From: Membranihabitans marinus
GTDB taxonomy: Bacteria; Bacteroidota; Bacteroidia; Chitinophagales; Saprospiraceae
DNA length: 64,000 nucleotides
Direction of reading: 5' to 3'
Assembly (NCBI RefSeq): GCF_019802045.1
Contig: NZ_JAHVHU010000006.1
Location: forward strand, 124,001 to 188,000
The position numbers were made by a program, and so were the translations under genes. Shown here in pieces: positions 1-10,139 of this stretch. The notes beneath the pieces were generated by a model, which saw only the letters and a program-made list of their open reading frames with translations, made no database searches and had not been told where the DNA came from. Within the stretch, counting starts at the first letter, position 1; each line of letters opens with the position of its first letter.

Positions 1-1707
1 TATTTTGAGAAACTGATGGATTGTCTGACTCAGCTCCGAAAATATGATGTTGCGCTGAGCCAAATTGAACAACGTATTCAACGATACCCGTCAGATCCGG
101 TCAACCACTATCTCAAAGGCAACATTTATGAGCTCAAAAAAGAGCATGAGAAAGCCAAATCATCGTTTAAGGAAGCTATAAAAACGGCGTCAAAAAACCC
201 TGCCACCATTGCTGGACTGGCTCAGCAATTTCAACAACGCGGGAAATATGAACTGGCTCTTGAAACTTTTGAAGCTTCCCGGAAAAACGGAAAAATTCAT
301 CCTTCCTATACCCTACCGATGGCCAACTTATATTACAACATCGGAAATTATAAGCGAATGATCGACAGCTACCTGGATGCCATCGATTATCGACCGGAAA
401 GCGTTTCCTTTGTGCTCAATTATTTTCAACGGTACCTCCCGGATGATTATCTGGATGACCTGGAACAAAATGTTCTCACACGTTTGCAAAAAAGCAGCAA
501 CGAAAGCTACAACGAAATACTCGCCTGGACTTATATCCAAAACAACAACTACACGATGGCTTACCGCCAGCTTCGTTCGATCGATAAAAGAAAAAATGAA
601 AACGGGCACCGTCTCTTTAGACTGGGACAAAATGCCATGCAAGCGGATGAGTTTGAAGGAGCCGTTCGAATTTTTGACTACATAATATCAGATAAAGGAC
701 GCAATTCCACATACTATTACCCTGCCCAGGAGGCCATTCTCAAAGCGCGGAAATCCATACTTCTGGAACAAGCTGATTCCAATCAAATTCAAAATCTGAC
801 GGACCTGACTACTGAATATCTAGCTCTCGCAGATAGTCTCGGATACAACCGGTTAACAGCTTCTCTGATCAAAAACATTGCTGAAATACAAGCATTTGAT
901 ATACATGACTACGAAGGTGCCATCCATACCCTGGAAAAGCTTATCGGCATTTCCGGGATCAACAGAGAACTCCTAAGTGCATCCAAAATACTATTGGCTG
1001 ATATCTATCTGTCCACAGGCGATCGCTGGGAGGCCACCCTGCTTTATTCGCAGGTAGATAAGGAACACAAAGAGGATGAAACTGGTCAGCTGGCCCGTTT
1101 CAGAAATGCAAAACTCTCCTATTACATGGGAGATTTTGAATGGGCACAAAAACAATTTGATATTCTACGCGTAGCCACCTCCCGGCTGATAGCCAATGAT
1201 GCGATCGATATGAATATCTTTATCATCGACAATCTTGGCCTGGACACCACTACACAGAACCTTAAAGCATATGCCGAAGCGGATTTTCTTCATTTCAAAA
1301 ATCAAGATGAGAAGGCACTTATCAAACTAGATAGCCTGGGCCAGGCGCTACCGGACGATCATGAACTCCGTGATGACATTATCTATCTGGAAGCGGAGAT
1401 TTTAAGAGATAATAGAAGATATGAAGCAGCTAAAGAACGGTATGAAGCTATTGTCGCCCTTTATCCCGATGGTATATGGGCCGATAATTCCTTGTATGCC
1501 ATCGCTCAGTTATATCTAAACAAACTGGATAATCCTGAAAAGGCCATGGCCACCTTTGAGAAAATATTTATCGATTATGACAACAGTACTTTTGCCGTAG
1601 ATGCACGAAAGAATTATCGCGAACTCCGTGCAGTGCTGAATGCCGAAAAAAGCCCGGCAATACCGCAAAACGATAGTATTCCGTCACCGTCACTCGAAGA
1701 AAATTGA
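1..1707 (+). CDS. Tetratricopeptide-repeat protein (5' end outside window)
   Basis: The frame is open from base 1 and the first ATG is at 16, so the gene probably begins upstream. The visible 568 residues are almost entirely helical TPR-like repeats, for example around residues 30-100 and again at 450-540, where pairs of helices carry the usual A/Y/P spacing. No catalytic motif is visible. TPR proteins act as scaffolds; in Bacteroidota such long ones are often periplasmic or tied to outer-membrane processes, but the missing N-terminus prevents saying whether this one is exported. The C-terminus is a short low-complexity tail rich in Ser, Pro and Asn. The stop codon overlaps the TTG start of the next gene, so the two are probably cotranscribed and translationally coupled. 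Confidence 0.8.
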   Translation, partial: YFEKLMDCLTQLRKYDVALSQIEQRIQRYPSDPVNHYLKGNIYELKKEHEKAKSSFKEAIKTASKNPATIAGLAQQFQQRGKYELALETFEASRKNGKIHPSYTLPMANLYYNIGNYKRMIDSYLDAIDYRPESVSFVLNYFQRYLPDDYLDDLEQNVLTRLQKSSNESYNEILAWTYIQNNNYTMAYRQLRSIDKRKNENGHRLFRLGQNAMQADEFEGAVRIFDYIISDKGRNSTYYYPAQEAILKARKSILLEQADSNQIQNLTDLTTEYLALADSLGYNRLTASLIKNIAEIQAFDIHDYEGAIHTLEKLIGISGINRELLSASKILLADIYLSTGDRWEATLLYSQVDKEHKEDETGQLARFRNAKLSYYMGDFEWAQKQFDILRVATSRLIANDAIDMNIFIIDNLGLDTTTQNLKAYAEADFLHFKNQDEKALIKLDSLGQALPDDHELRDDIIYLEAEILRDNRRYEAAKERYEAIVALYPDGIWADNSLYAIAQLYLNKLDNPEKAMATFEKIFIDYDNSTFAVDARKNYRELRAVLNAEKSPAIPQNDSIPSPSLEEN

Positions 1708-2018
1708 AATTAGCTTACAACATCACCTATGTCGTGGATCCACAATACGTCGATCGCTGGCGAATTTGGATGATAAAAAACTATTTGCCAGGTATCATGG
1801 AAACCGGTTGCTTCTTAAGCTATCGCTTACACAAATTAGTGGGATTGAACAGCAATGAGGAACCGACATATAGTGTGCAGCTTATTGCAAAAAACAAAAT
1901 CATGCTCCAACGATACCAGAGAAACCACGAATCCAACTACATGCGTTTACTAAACCACCAATTCAAAGAGAAATACGTTGAATTCCGAACGACCATGGTG
2001 GTGGTGGATGAATCATGA
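1704..2018 (+). CDS. DUF4286 family protein
   Basis: This 104-residue protein matches the layout of the DUF4286 family, small cytoplasmic proteins of Bacteroidota with unknown function. Recognisable features are the N-terminal beta strand with YNITYVVD, the WxxWMxxxxLP motif, a central YSVQLIAK strand and a C-terminal strand EFRTTMVVVDE. The fold is expected to be ferredoxin-like (family knowledge). The start is a TTG that overlaps the TGA stop of the TPR gene (TTGA), which suggests translational coupling. It converges on the PorU-like gene downstream. Confidence 0.85.
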   Translation: MKLAYNITYVVDPQYVDRWRIWMIKNYLPGIMETGCFLSYRLHKLVGLNSNEEPTYSVQLIAKNKIMLQRYQRNHESNYMRLLNHQFKEKYVEFRTTMVVVDES

Positions 2019-2152
2019 TCTCAGATCTCAGATTTTTGATTTAGTGCACGCATAAAATCATTTGGATATAATGGCTTCATCATATAAAAGTTCGTGATAG
2101 CACTTTATGAAAATCGAATTCACAATTCACAACCACAATTCATCATTAACAA

Positions 2153-5100
2153 TTACTTCAGTTTCACCATTTTTCCAATCCCATTCTTGAAATAATTTCC
2201 TTCCTCCAACGCATTTATTGGATATTTTTCATAATCATCACCAGCAGAATCCCGGGAAATGACCTTGTACAAATAAACTCCCGGCGCCAGATCCTGATTC
2301 CAGTTGTCCGAACCATCCCACACAAATTCCGATAGATGCCTTCCGATCCGCATCGGTCCAAACTCAGCCTTCGTAATCTCTTTGACCAGCCGGCCACTAA
2401 CCGTATAGATCATAATACGGAACACTTCCGGTTCATCGCTGCCGGTCAGCGTATATGCAAAACGGACCGCATCCACAAATGGGTTGGGGTACGGCAAAAT
2501 AGCGCTCACTTTATTCTCGAGGACCACTTCAAAATCAATCCTATAATCCGACGACGCACTGTTCCCAACCAAGTCCCGGACGGAAACACGCAATTCATAC
2601 ATTCCATTTTCATCAAATTCACTGTCGTACTGCAATTCCAGCCCTTTTTCCGATTCCCGGATTGACAACCTGGGATCTCCGGCTTCAATCTTCAGAATAT
2701 TTCCAGATGGCTTTGTAATCTCAAAACGGAAATCAGAGGACGTCTGTAAGTTCTGATTGGGATAATCTGATAATTGGACGGTAATCAAAGCATTTGGAGC
2801 GATAATATCTCCGTGAAGGATGGTCTGCTGATCAAACAAAACCTCGACCGTGGGTGCGATACGATCACCTCGAATCTCAAAATTTCGAAACAGAACATTA
2901 TTTTTCTCACTGGATTCCTTCCACTCCTGGTCTGGATCGATGGTAACCTTTAAGACCGCAGGGCCATTATAATCCGGGCTTAGTGGCCAGACTCGGTGCA
3001 CAGGTTGTCGCCATTGATCCGAATCCATATAAAACCGGTGCTCCATCCTTCTGCTCCGATTAAAAAGTTCCACCATGACCAATACAGAATCTGCTGGAGG
3101 ATCGCCCACAACATCTAATTCAAAATGCACAGATAATTGATTATCGGAAAGAGCAGCAGTATCCACCAATGGCTGATCTGCACTGTTGGTGATGCGCCAA
3201 TCCGGATAAAAAGCACCAAAAATCCGCCAGTAAAAGCCTGGCATTGTCCTGCTTTCCGGATCACTAAAGTCACCTTTCCACGAAAAAGCCGTCCCTTCAG
3301 AATCGGAGAAGCTTCCCGATTGGACTTCCGATCCATCCTTAAATATCAATTCTTTGGACGTCGAGCCTACGTGGAGGTTCATCGCCACACTGTCCCCGGA
3401 GGTCCCCGATACCCCACTTTCCCATCTGTCTAGCGATTGGAGTAAATTTACTTCGTCTGACCATACTTTTCCTTCGGATACGTAGGAAAACAAATTTACA
3501 TATTCAATATTCACGCCCGCAGAATCACCTAAAATTTCGGTGACCACACCTTTTCCTTTTTGATAAATCAACGAATATGCGCGTCGATCGACTTTTTCCA
3601 AAGCCCGAATTTGGCGAGCTCCCTCCTTTTCAAAAAAGTTGAACAAATTCACCCCCTGATGACTGACAGAGTCCTGAGCCCAGGTGTCTCCTTTCGGGCT
3701 GTTTCGGCCATTGGTCGTATTCCAGAAAATAACATAATCTCCTTCTTCCGCTTCATTTTCGATCAACTCAGTAATGGATGCCCGGTGAATTTCACTATAC
3801 GGTCTGTAGACAAAAGTAAACAGGTATTCGTCTTTCGCTACCGGCCAGATACTATTGTACACTCCTGGTTTTGGATTGCGAACCCAATCATTTTGTCGGG
3901 GTTTAAATATCGATACATTCAATGCCGGATAGGTGGTGCGGAAAAATCGGGGACGGTGTATTTCATTGTAAATGATAGCCGCTTTCTTATGCCCATGATC
4001 GAGCTTATAACTGTTTTGCAACTGAGCAAAATCAAGCTTTCGGTCTTGAGCTGACAAGTTATCTAAACTATCCCGGGCGAATTGTCCGTAGTGTGATTGG
4101 TTCCATCCAGTCTGATCCGGCACATACATAAATGAGTGATAAGCTGTAAATACACTATCATTTTCATAACGAGCCCGCCAATAGTAAACCGTTTCCTCTT
4201 CAAGCATCTGCTGCACCGGAAGGTTTATTCTGGCCTGAGGACTTGAATGAACCATGGAATAATAAGCCGGCGAGGAAAAGTGGGGCGTCGTATCAACTTC
4301 CACATAATATTTTTTTACATTGTTTTCGACATGTCCATTGAACAGTTCAAGGGTTGGATTCTTATCAGGGATTATGGCCATGTCATATGGGTAGATCAGC
4401 TGGAGTGTGGTATTTTGGATAAAGAGCTGAAAGCCCTGCCGGCCCTCCGATACAAATTGATTGTTCTGCTCAGCTACACCTGTGGGGTGTTCTTCAATCG
4501 TATTATCTGGATCAATGGTTAAGAAATAGGTGTTTGCACCTTCCATTTCTTCAGTGATCGGTAGTGTCAGCGACAATGTATGATCAAAGCCATCCACGTT
4601 GGTCCACGCGGTGTCATGTGTGATTAATTCTCCATTCGGCAACTGCTGGCGGATTAAGACGGCGAACGTATCTGTCATCCGAATGCCATGGTTTTGAATA
4701 TCCACATCCAGTGTAAATGTATCGTCGACAAGAGAAGGACGTTCCGGCGTAACCCGGACCGAAACATCATCGAAGGTAAAATCTGGTCCCTCAAAATGAT
4801 AGGCAGCAATGGCTGGATCTCCTGTAAAAACAAAAGCAGACTGCATATGCTTTTGAAATCGGCCCAATTTGGAAAGTGACTGCTGGACAATATCTCCTAA
4901 TGGATTGCCATATTGATCAGATCCGAATTCTTCATAAAATGCGCGGGCCAGGTGTTGCAAATTCGTCAGGTATTCAGATGTCGCTGTACTCAAAAATAAT
5001 ATCGACCCCACTTCGGGCGTCAAAATAAATCGTTCTGCCAGATTTTTTTGGGGCAGAAATATATTTCCACTGGAACACCCCAATGCCAAAAATACAGGTA

Positions 5101-7054
5101 ACCGTCCCGCATTATTATATTCCTCGATTATATCAATATTAAAATCCAGACTGGAGGAGGCACTGTGTCCGAAAAATGAGATTAAAGCGGCTCCGTCATT
5201 GATGTACGAGAAAATTTCATCCCGTTCAGGTATGTCCGTACTACCAAAACTGCTTTTGTAAAAAGACACCATATTCGCAGCAAAACTATCGCGTTCCATT
5301 TCCTTTCCACGTTTGTCCATAAAGTTGGAAATAATAGAAAAAATATTTCGATCTCCTCCATTAAAATGCATCACGCGTTTCATCCAGAGCCGGTCCTCGA
5401 TCTGTGCTGGATTTTGTACCACTGATTCGTATCTTTTCACTTTCTCCAGGTAGTGCGTTATTTCTTCAGGATCTGTCACCGGAATACGGCCTACCGGAAT
5501 GCGGGGTACCGCCTGCCCTTTGACGGCTAATAACAGATTGTCAGAGCCATAATGGCCAAATGTGGGCACAAAATGCGAGTGGTAGTAATACTTCCGGTAG
5601 TTCGCCGGGGTTCGTAGATAACCATACCCCATCCCCTTTCCAATGATATTAACATAGCGTACCCCGTGTTGCACCTCAACGAGGTGTGCACCGAAATTCC
5701 GGATCGCATAAGGGTGCCCCTGTATACCGTAAATGTACTGATCACGCAACTGTTCGATCGTCACCACCTCTACCTGAAAAGATCCACCTGCTTCTGATTC
5801 CCGATAGGCCACGTAATCAGCAACCGGATCCTCGTTCCCACTAAGATTCATCAGCGAATCCGAAGTAATAATCACATAATCAAACGCGCGATCCAGATAA
5901 TTTTCAAACTTTACTTTCCTGATATTCTGCACAGATATCAGGTCCTGCTGAACCACCAATTCATCTCCCGAATCGGCCAGTAATTCGTATGATTTTCCAT
6001 CTCCTGATACTGACTTAAAAAATAGGCTCCGGTCGAGATTGAATACAGTTCGTTCCGGCGATGATTCTTCAAATTGCACCCCAAATGCACGGCCATCATC
6101 CTGTATTTTAAAGCTGCCGGCATATTCAGACTTAAGTTGGCCTGCATCCACCTGATGAAAAACCCTCAGGTAGGCCAAAGCCACACGATGATTATCTTCT
6201 GTGGCATGCACCGTTATATTCAGGGAATTGCCTACTTCAGAAGCGGGCCAGGAGAATTCAATCTTTCGGGCTGATTGGGTCAATGCATTGGTAAATTTCC
6301 CATGCAACTGATCATCCACATAAAGCTCAAATATCTTTGCGTTTAGGTCAGCTCCTACACCTACCTCAAGGTAAATGCTATCACCGATCGGGGTCACGCC
6401 GGTCAAATCAATATCTCTGGAAACAGAATTAGCAAACCCTGTCGAAAATCCTTCGAGGTCATTGAAGTCCGGATCTATGATACCCTGGGTTCCCTGCGTA
6501 TAAAATCCATCGTGAAAAACAACTTCTGTTTTAGTCCAAATACCCGTCAAAGGTTTAACTTCGTCAGTGACCTGGCCTGGTTGATACCTTAATTTGGTTG
6601 ACACCGGATCGACAGAAAGAAAATAAACGGAAGTGTCCGTAAAAAGACTGTATGACGCATTGAGCACTTGCCGCTCCGGATTGAGAAACATAAATTCCTC
6701 CAGATCCGTTCGGTTTTTCCGTCCATAAAACACCAATGTATCTCCAGGTTTCAGACTGCCCTCAACTGGTGTACTCAATGGCACTTGCTGACCATTGTGA
6801 TACAATATCATAGCGTCGCCAGTCAAGTCTTCATCCGCCCAACCTGCCATCTTTAGATCATTATAACTGATGGCATACCAGCCATCTTCACCCACCGGAA
6901 TACGAAGATAGGTTTGGTCATAATTAATCCACTCGTTTCCATACACCATCCCACCCTCCTGGCCAGGCATTTGCCCCCACGAAGATGTTACCGTTAGTAC
7001 ACAGACTGTGTAAAATAGAATGGTCCCCATTAATATGGTCAATTTATCCTTCAT
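2153..7054 (-). CDS. porU2: PorU-like type IX secretion C25 family peptidase
   Basis: This very large secreted protein is about 1633 residues from the chosen start at 7054. That ATG opens a typical signal peptide (MKDKLTILMGTILFY...) and is preceded by GAGGAA; an upstream ATG at 7111 would give a longer, less signal-like start. The middle carries a peptidase C25 (gingipain-like) domain with the catalytic His in FFGHSASSS (about residue 630) and Cys in LALGCSSGN (about residue 660). It is followed by CARDB-like and Ig-like beta modules and a C-terminal FlgD-like/T9SS sorting segment starting at YPNPF. PorU is the T9SS sortase that removes C-terminal sorting signals and attaches cargo to A-LPS. 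Long forms with several Ig domains are often annotated PorU2, so the symbol is by resemblance. A dedicated secreted protease rather than the sortase is possible. Confidence 0.75.
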   Translation of the reverse strand: MKDKLTILMGTILFYTVCVLTVTSSWGQMPGQEGGMVYGNEWINYDQTYLRIPVGEDGWYAISYNDLKMAGWADEDLTGDAMILYHNGQQVPLSTPVEGSLKPGDTLVFYGRKNRTDLEEFMFLNPERQVLNASYSLFTDTSVYFLSVDPVSTKLRYQPGQVTDEVKPLTGIWTKTEVVFHDGFYTQGTQGIIDPDFNDLEGFSTGFANSVSRDIDLTGVTPIGDSIYLEVGVGADLNAKIFELYVDDQLHGKFTNALTQSARKIEFSWPASEVGNSLNITVHATEDNHRVALAYLRVFHQVDAGQLKSEYAGSFKIQDDGRAFGVQFEESSPERTVFNLDRSLFFKSVSGDGKSYELLADSGDELVVQQDLISVQNIRKVKFENYLDRAFDYVIITSDSLMNLSGNEDPVADYVAYRESEAGGSFQVEVVTIEQLRDQYIYGIQGHPYAIRNFGAHLVEVQHGVRYVNIIGKGMGYGYLRTPANYRKYYYHSHFVPTFGHYGSDNLLLAVKGQAVPRIPVGRIPVTDPEEITHYLEKVKRYESVVQNPAQIEDRLWMKRVMHFNGGDRNIFSIISNFMDKRGKEMERDSFAANMVSFYKSSFGSTDIPERDEIFSYINDGAALISFFGHSASSSLDFNIDIIEEYNNAGRLPVFLALGCSSGNIFLPQKNLAERFILTPEVGSILFLSTATSEYLTNLQHLARAFYEEFGSDQYGNPLGDIVQQSLSKLGRFQKHMQSAFVFTGDPAIAAYHFEGPDFTFDDVSVRVTPERPSLVDDTFTLDVDIQNHGIRMTDTFAVLIRQQLPNGELITHDTAWTNVDGFDHTLSLTLPITEEMEGANTYFLTIDPDNTIEEHPTGVAEQNNQFVSEGRQGFQLFIQNTTLQLIYPYDMAIIPDKNPTLELFNGHVENNVKKYYVEVDTTPHFSSPAYYSMVHSSPQARINLPVQQMLEEETVYYWRARYENDSVFTAYHSFMYVPDQTGWNQSHYGQFARDSLDNLSAQDRKLDFAQLQNSYKLDHGHKKAAIIYNEIHRPRFFRTTYPALNVSIFKPRQNDWVRNPKPGVYNSIWPVAKDEYLFTFVYRPYSEIHRASITELIENEAEEGDYVIFWNTTNGRNSPKGDTWAQDSVSHQGVNLFNFFEKEGARQIRALEKVDRRAYSLIYQKGKGVVTEILGDSAGVNIEYVNLFSYVSEGKVWSDEVNLLQSLDRWESGVSGTSGDSVAMNLHVGSTSKELIFKDGSEVQSGSFSDSEGTAFSWKGDFSDPESRTMPGFYWRIFGAFYPDWRITNSADQPLVDTAALSDNQLSVHFELDVVGDPPADSVLVMVELFNRSRRMEHRFYMDSDQWRQPVHRVWPLSPDYNGPAVLKVTIDPDQEWKESSEKNNVLFRNFEIRGDRIAPTVEVLFDQQTILHGDIIAPNALITVQLSDYPNQNLQTSSDFRFEITKPSGNILKIEAGDPRLSIRESEKGLELQYDSEFDENGMYELRVSVRDLVGNSASSDYRIDFEVVLENKVSAILPYPNPFVDAVRFAYTLTGSDEPEVFRIMIYTVSGRLVKEITKAEFGPMRIGRHLSEFVWDGSDNWNQDLAPGVYLYKVISRDSAGDDYEKYPINALEEGNYFKNGIGKMVKLK

Positions 7055-7130
7055 GGTTTTATTCCTCGTTGCAATATAGAAAAGATTACATAATAAGAAA
7101 ACCATCCTCACGGATAGGATACTCCTCTAC

Positions 7131-7211
7131 TATGTCCAATCCAATAAAGAATGAGAACGATCATAACGCCACTTTTTATTTCTTTGGACAAATACTTTAT
7201 TTTGACAGAAT
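7131..7211 (+). pseudogene. Decayed partial copy of the downstream secreted-protein gene
   Basis: This 81-bp stretch aligns with codons inside the gene that follows (7597-7679), at roughly 85% identity by eye and with a one-base indel that breaks the frame. Shared blocks include AATGAGAA and the 19-base run AATACTTTATTTTGACAGA. It lies between the divergent PorU-like gene and the small secreted-protein gene, so it is probably a remnant of a local duplication and cannot encode a product. Confidence 0.6.
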
Positions 7212-7313
7212 CTATTATAAAAATTCCTCTGGATAATTTTGGAACTTTTTAGTTTGATTTGTGATTAATGAACAGAGTACGCAAAGTACTTGGAACATAA
7301 ATTCGCTCTGAAT

Positions 7314-7856
7314 ATGAAAGGTTTAGCTTATATTCTCCTTCCCTTGCTCTCACTGACCAGTGGATGGTCACAAACTACGGGTGATTCCATATGGTACACC
7401 CTTCCATTTACCACTCTGATGGAAAACACTGGAATAGAGGTCCGCACAGACTCTCTGGATCATTATCTTCTCACCGACCACTCCAATCCGTACCTCGGTA
7501 AAACAGATCTTTATCTGGTCAATGAACAGGATGAAAAAGAATTCATTGTTCTTATCGATGAAGAATCGATCTTCCCACAAATAAAATTTTCCAGCCATGT
7601 CGCCAATCTAATGAACAATGAGAATGATCACAGCATCGCTTTTTATTCGTTGGATGAATACTTTATTTTGACAGAACTCCGTGCCGATTGGGCCGCTGAT
7701 GCTCAGTTTCTGATCAAAGACCAGGAGGCTATAAATGGGTATGCCCGCAGTTTTTATAATGCAGAAACGAATGTGCAGGTGACGGTTATTTTATTGGCTC
7801 AAGAGTTGCCATTGCTGAAAACACCGGTGGAATTGACTGCCTTGCGGTTTAAGTAA
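7314..7856 (+). CDS. Small secreted protein of unknown function
   Basis: About 180 residues from the ATG at 7314, chosen because it starts directly at a signal peptide (MKGLAYILLPLLSLTSGWSQ). An in-frame ATG at 7290 would add eight polar residues in front of it. The mature part is acidic and beta-rich with no cysteines, and I do not recognise the family. The gene is divergent from the PorU-like gene, and the space between them contains an 81-bp decayed copy of part of this gene. Likely periplasmic or secreted. Confidence 0.65.
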   Translation: MKGLAYILLPLLSLTSGWSQTTGDSIWYTLPFTTLMENTGIEVRTDSLDHYLLTDHSNPYLGKTDLYLVNEQDEKEFIVLIDEESIFPQIKFSSHVANLMNNENDHSIAFYSLDEYFILTELRADWAADAQFLIKDQEAINGYARSFYNAETNVQVTVILLAQELPLLKTPVELTALRFK

Positions 7857-8008
7857 TTGTGGAGTATTGATTGTTAATTATTGATATAGATCAAAATACA
7901 AATGGGATAAGCGGTAAAAAAGATTAATGATTATACTATTGCCACTCTTAACTCAATTGGTGTGGTCCAAAATTTTCTATCATTGAAACGTCTGCACCTC
8001 CAGATCTC

Positions 8009-8028
8009 TACGGGCTCACGAATCGCAG
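8009..8028. repeat. Short dispersed repeat, half of a palindrome seen at 57101-57140
   Basis: The 20 bases TACGGGCTCACGAATCGCAG here are identical, in inverted orientation, to 57125-57144. There they form the right arm of a perfect 14-bp inverted repeat. The copy lies in the space between the small secreted-protein gene and the phosphoesterase gene. It looks like a degenerate REP-type extragenic palindrome. Confidence 0.6.
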
Positions 8029-8094
8029 GCTGGCCATTGTTCACCAGGTAAGGATTCTTTCCCAATCCTTCATGGAATATCCAAATCCGAAGTT

Positions 8095-8853
8095 TTAATA
8101 CCTGCTCCCCGGTAAATACCGCACAGAATGACGGATCGTATCTTCCGCAAAATCAATCACCCGATAACCGATCTGGTAATGATCAATCGCAAAATCCTTG
8201 ACGTAGGGAAATATTTGCATGAAAAGTGAGGGTGTAATGTGAACCATCACATTCTGCCAGACCACACTCCGGTCGACATGATAATGGCCGCAAAAAACCT
8301 GTACTGAAGACGGGTGCATAGTCAACACCTCCAGAACTTCCTGCCGATTCTGGAGCGGATACCCATTATCCATGTGAGGGACCCCAGCAAGAACGGGTGG
8401 ATGATGCATAAACACCAACAATTGTTGGTCGGTTGAACGCCGAACTTCTTGTTTCATCCAGGACAATTGCTCGGGTGAGATGGCTCCGGAAGCTGTATCC
8501 AGAAAGAGAATGTGATAACCGGCAATTTCATCCGAAAAATAATACTCTGACTGTTCATTGCTTAGGTTTTCACCGAGCAAGCCCGTCGTCATCAGACTGG
8601 TATCGTCATGGTTACCACCAATGACCTCATACGGGACCCCCACCACATCCAGCTGTTGGTGAATCCACTCATACACGTCCTGCCGGGGATCTTTATAGCA
8701 AAAGTCCCCGGTCAACACCAACAAATCAGGGTTCATTTGTTCTAAGTCTGCTAAGGTATTAAGAAAATTAGCACGGAGATTGACCCCGAATGGGTATTCC
8801 TCTTTCCTGCCAATATGGATATCGGTGACTTGAATTATGCGGAAATCGACCAT
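8095..8853 (-). CDS. Metallophosphoesterase, CpdA-like
   Basis: This 252-residue cytoplasmic calcineurin-like phosphoesterase has the metal-binding blocks in order: DIHIGR near residue 11 (D-x-H), GDFCYKDPR near 49, GNHDD near 81, MHHPP near 149 and a final GHYHVD near 189. The length and compact domain resemble class III cyclic-nucleotide phosphodiesterases (CpdA, Icc), which hydrolyse 3',5'-cAMP. Other phosphodiester substrates are equally possible, because many family members have unknown substrates. It is divergent from the HtrA-like protease gene, and the two starts are close. Confidence 0.85.
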   Translation of the reverse strand: MVDFRIIQVTDIHIGRKEEYPFGVNLRANFLNTLADLEQMNPDLLVLTGDFCYKDPRQDVYEWIHQQLDVVGVPYEVIGGNHDDTSLMTTGLLGENLSNEQSEYYFSDEIAGYHILFLDTASGAISPEQLSWMKQEVRRSTDQQLLVFMHHPPVLAGVPHMDNGYPLQNRQEVLEVLTMHPSSVQVFCGHYHVDRSVVWQNVMVHITPSLFMQIFPYVKDFAIDHYQIGYRVIDFAEDTIRHSVRYLPGSRY

Positions 8854-8981
8854 AATAAACTTTTTCAGTTGAAATGAAATCTATTAGTTTTGCAAATCGT
8901 TATGATTTCAGTTCGGTTAGACTGCGAATCGGTACAACATACAAAAAAGGACAGACAGAAGTCAAAAAAAACAAATCGAAT

Positions 8982-10136
8982 ATGAAAAACATAGTCGGAT
9001 TTATTATTGCTGGGGTACTGGGCGGAATTATTGTTCTAGCGGGCAACCAGTGGTTGGCAAAACCCGTGCCGACAAAAACAGAATATATTTCACCCATCAA
9101 AACGGTTCCGGCTTCATCCAGAGAAATATTACCCAGTCAGGACCTGACGATTGCAGCAGAAAAAGCGATGCCTTCGGTGGTACACATCAAGGCAGCGGAG
9201 AGTGAACGCAAAGCCAAAGAACGATACATTGAGCGACGGCAGAACCGATACAATGATCCCTTCCGATTTTTCTTTTCCGAACCCTATCGCGGTCCGAAAG
9301 TTGGATTTGGTTCAGGCGTAATCATATCTGAAGACGGATATGTAGTCACCAATGACCACGTCATCGAATTTGCAGACAAATTTGAAATCACACTCAACAA
9401 CAACCAAACTTTTGAAGCAAATGTCGTGGGTCGGGATCCGGACGTAGACCTTGCAGTGCTAAAAATTGATTCAGACGACACCTTTGAACCCATCGAATTT
9501 GGAAATTCAGATCATGTCCGTATTGGTGAATGGGTGCTGGCCGTCGGAAATCCATTTGACCTGGCTTCCACCGTGACAGCAGGTATCATCAGTGCCAAAG
9601 GACGAGGGAACATCATTAATCGTGAAAATGCTATCGAAGATTTTATCCAGACCGATGCGGTGGTCAATAAAGGAAATTCCGGAGGGGCATTGGTCAATAC
9701 CGAAGGGGATCTGATCGGCATCAACAGCGCCATCGCCTCCCCCGATGGGATCTATGCCGGGTATGCCTTTGCGATCCCGTCTAACATCACCCGTCAGGTG
9801 GTCGACGACATCATTCAGGGGAAAGCTCCTAAAGTCTCTACACGGGATATGTCAACCCGCCCATACATCGGGTTTGAACTCGAAGAACTTACCCAGGAGG
9901 TTATTCGTTATTACAATTTACCGGTAAAGCACGGATTGATTATTTCACAACTTGATGAGGGCAGTCCCGCTGCGAAAGCAGGTTTGCAAAAGGGAGATAT
10001 AATTATTGCCGTAAATTCACGGGAAATGGCTCGAATGAATGATTTTTTACGTGAACTGGACAACACACAGGATGCGACCCTGGACTTTATAGTCAACAGG
10101 AAAGGGAAAATTTTAAAATGTGAAATAGCAGTATGA
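8982..10136 (+). CDS. HtrA/Do-like periplasmic serine protease
   Basis: The start at 8982 gives 384 residues with an N-terminal membrane anchor (residues 4-20). The ATG at 8874 would put 36 polar residues before the anchor and is less likely. A trypsin-like domain follows with the catalytic triad His126 (TNDHVIEF), Asp156 (DPDVDLAVL) and Ser233 (GNSGGALVN). One PDZ domain covers roughly residues 295-380, with a carboxylate-binding segment near YIGFELEE. One PDZ domain fits a DegS/HhoA-type arrangement rather than DegP. The protein degrades misfolded envelope proteins or cleaves a regulatory target. TAGTTTTG at 8885-8892 fits the Bacteroidota -7 consensus TAnnTTTG, but no clear -33 element was seen. 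Confidence 0.9.
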   Translation: MKNIVGFIIAGVLGGIIVLAGNQWLAKPVPTKTEYISPIKTVPASSREILPSQDLTIAAEKAMPSVVHIKAAESERKAKERYIERRQNRYNDPFRFFFSEPYRGPKVGFGSGVIISEDGYVVTNDHVIEFADKFEITLNNNQTFEANVVGRDPDVDLAVLKIDSDDTFEPIEFGNSDHVRIGEWVLAVGNPFDLASTVTAGIISAKGRGNIINRENAIEDFIQTDAVVNKGNSGGALVNTEGDLIGINSAIASPDGIYAGYAFAIPSNITRQVVDDIIQGKAPKVSTRDMSTRPYIGFELEELTQEVIRYYNLPVKHGLIISQLDEGSPAAKAGLQKGDIIIAVNSREMARMNDFLRELDNTQDATLDFIVNRKGKILKCEIAV

Positions 10137-10139
10137 CCC

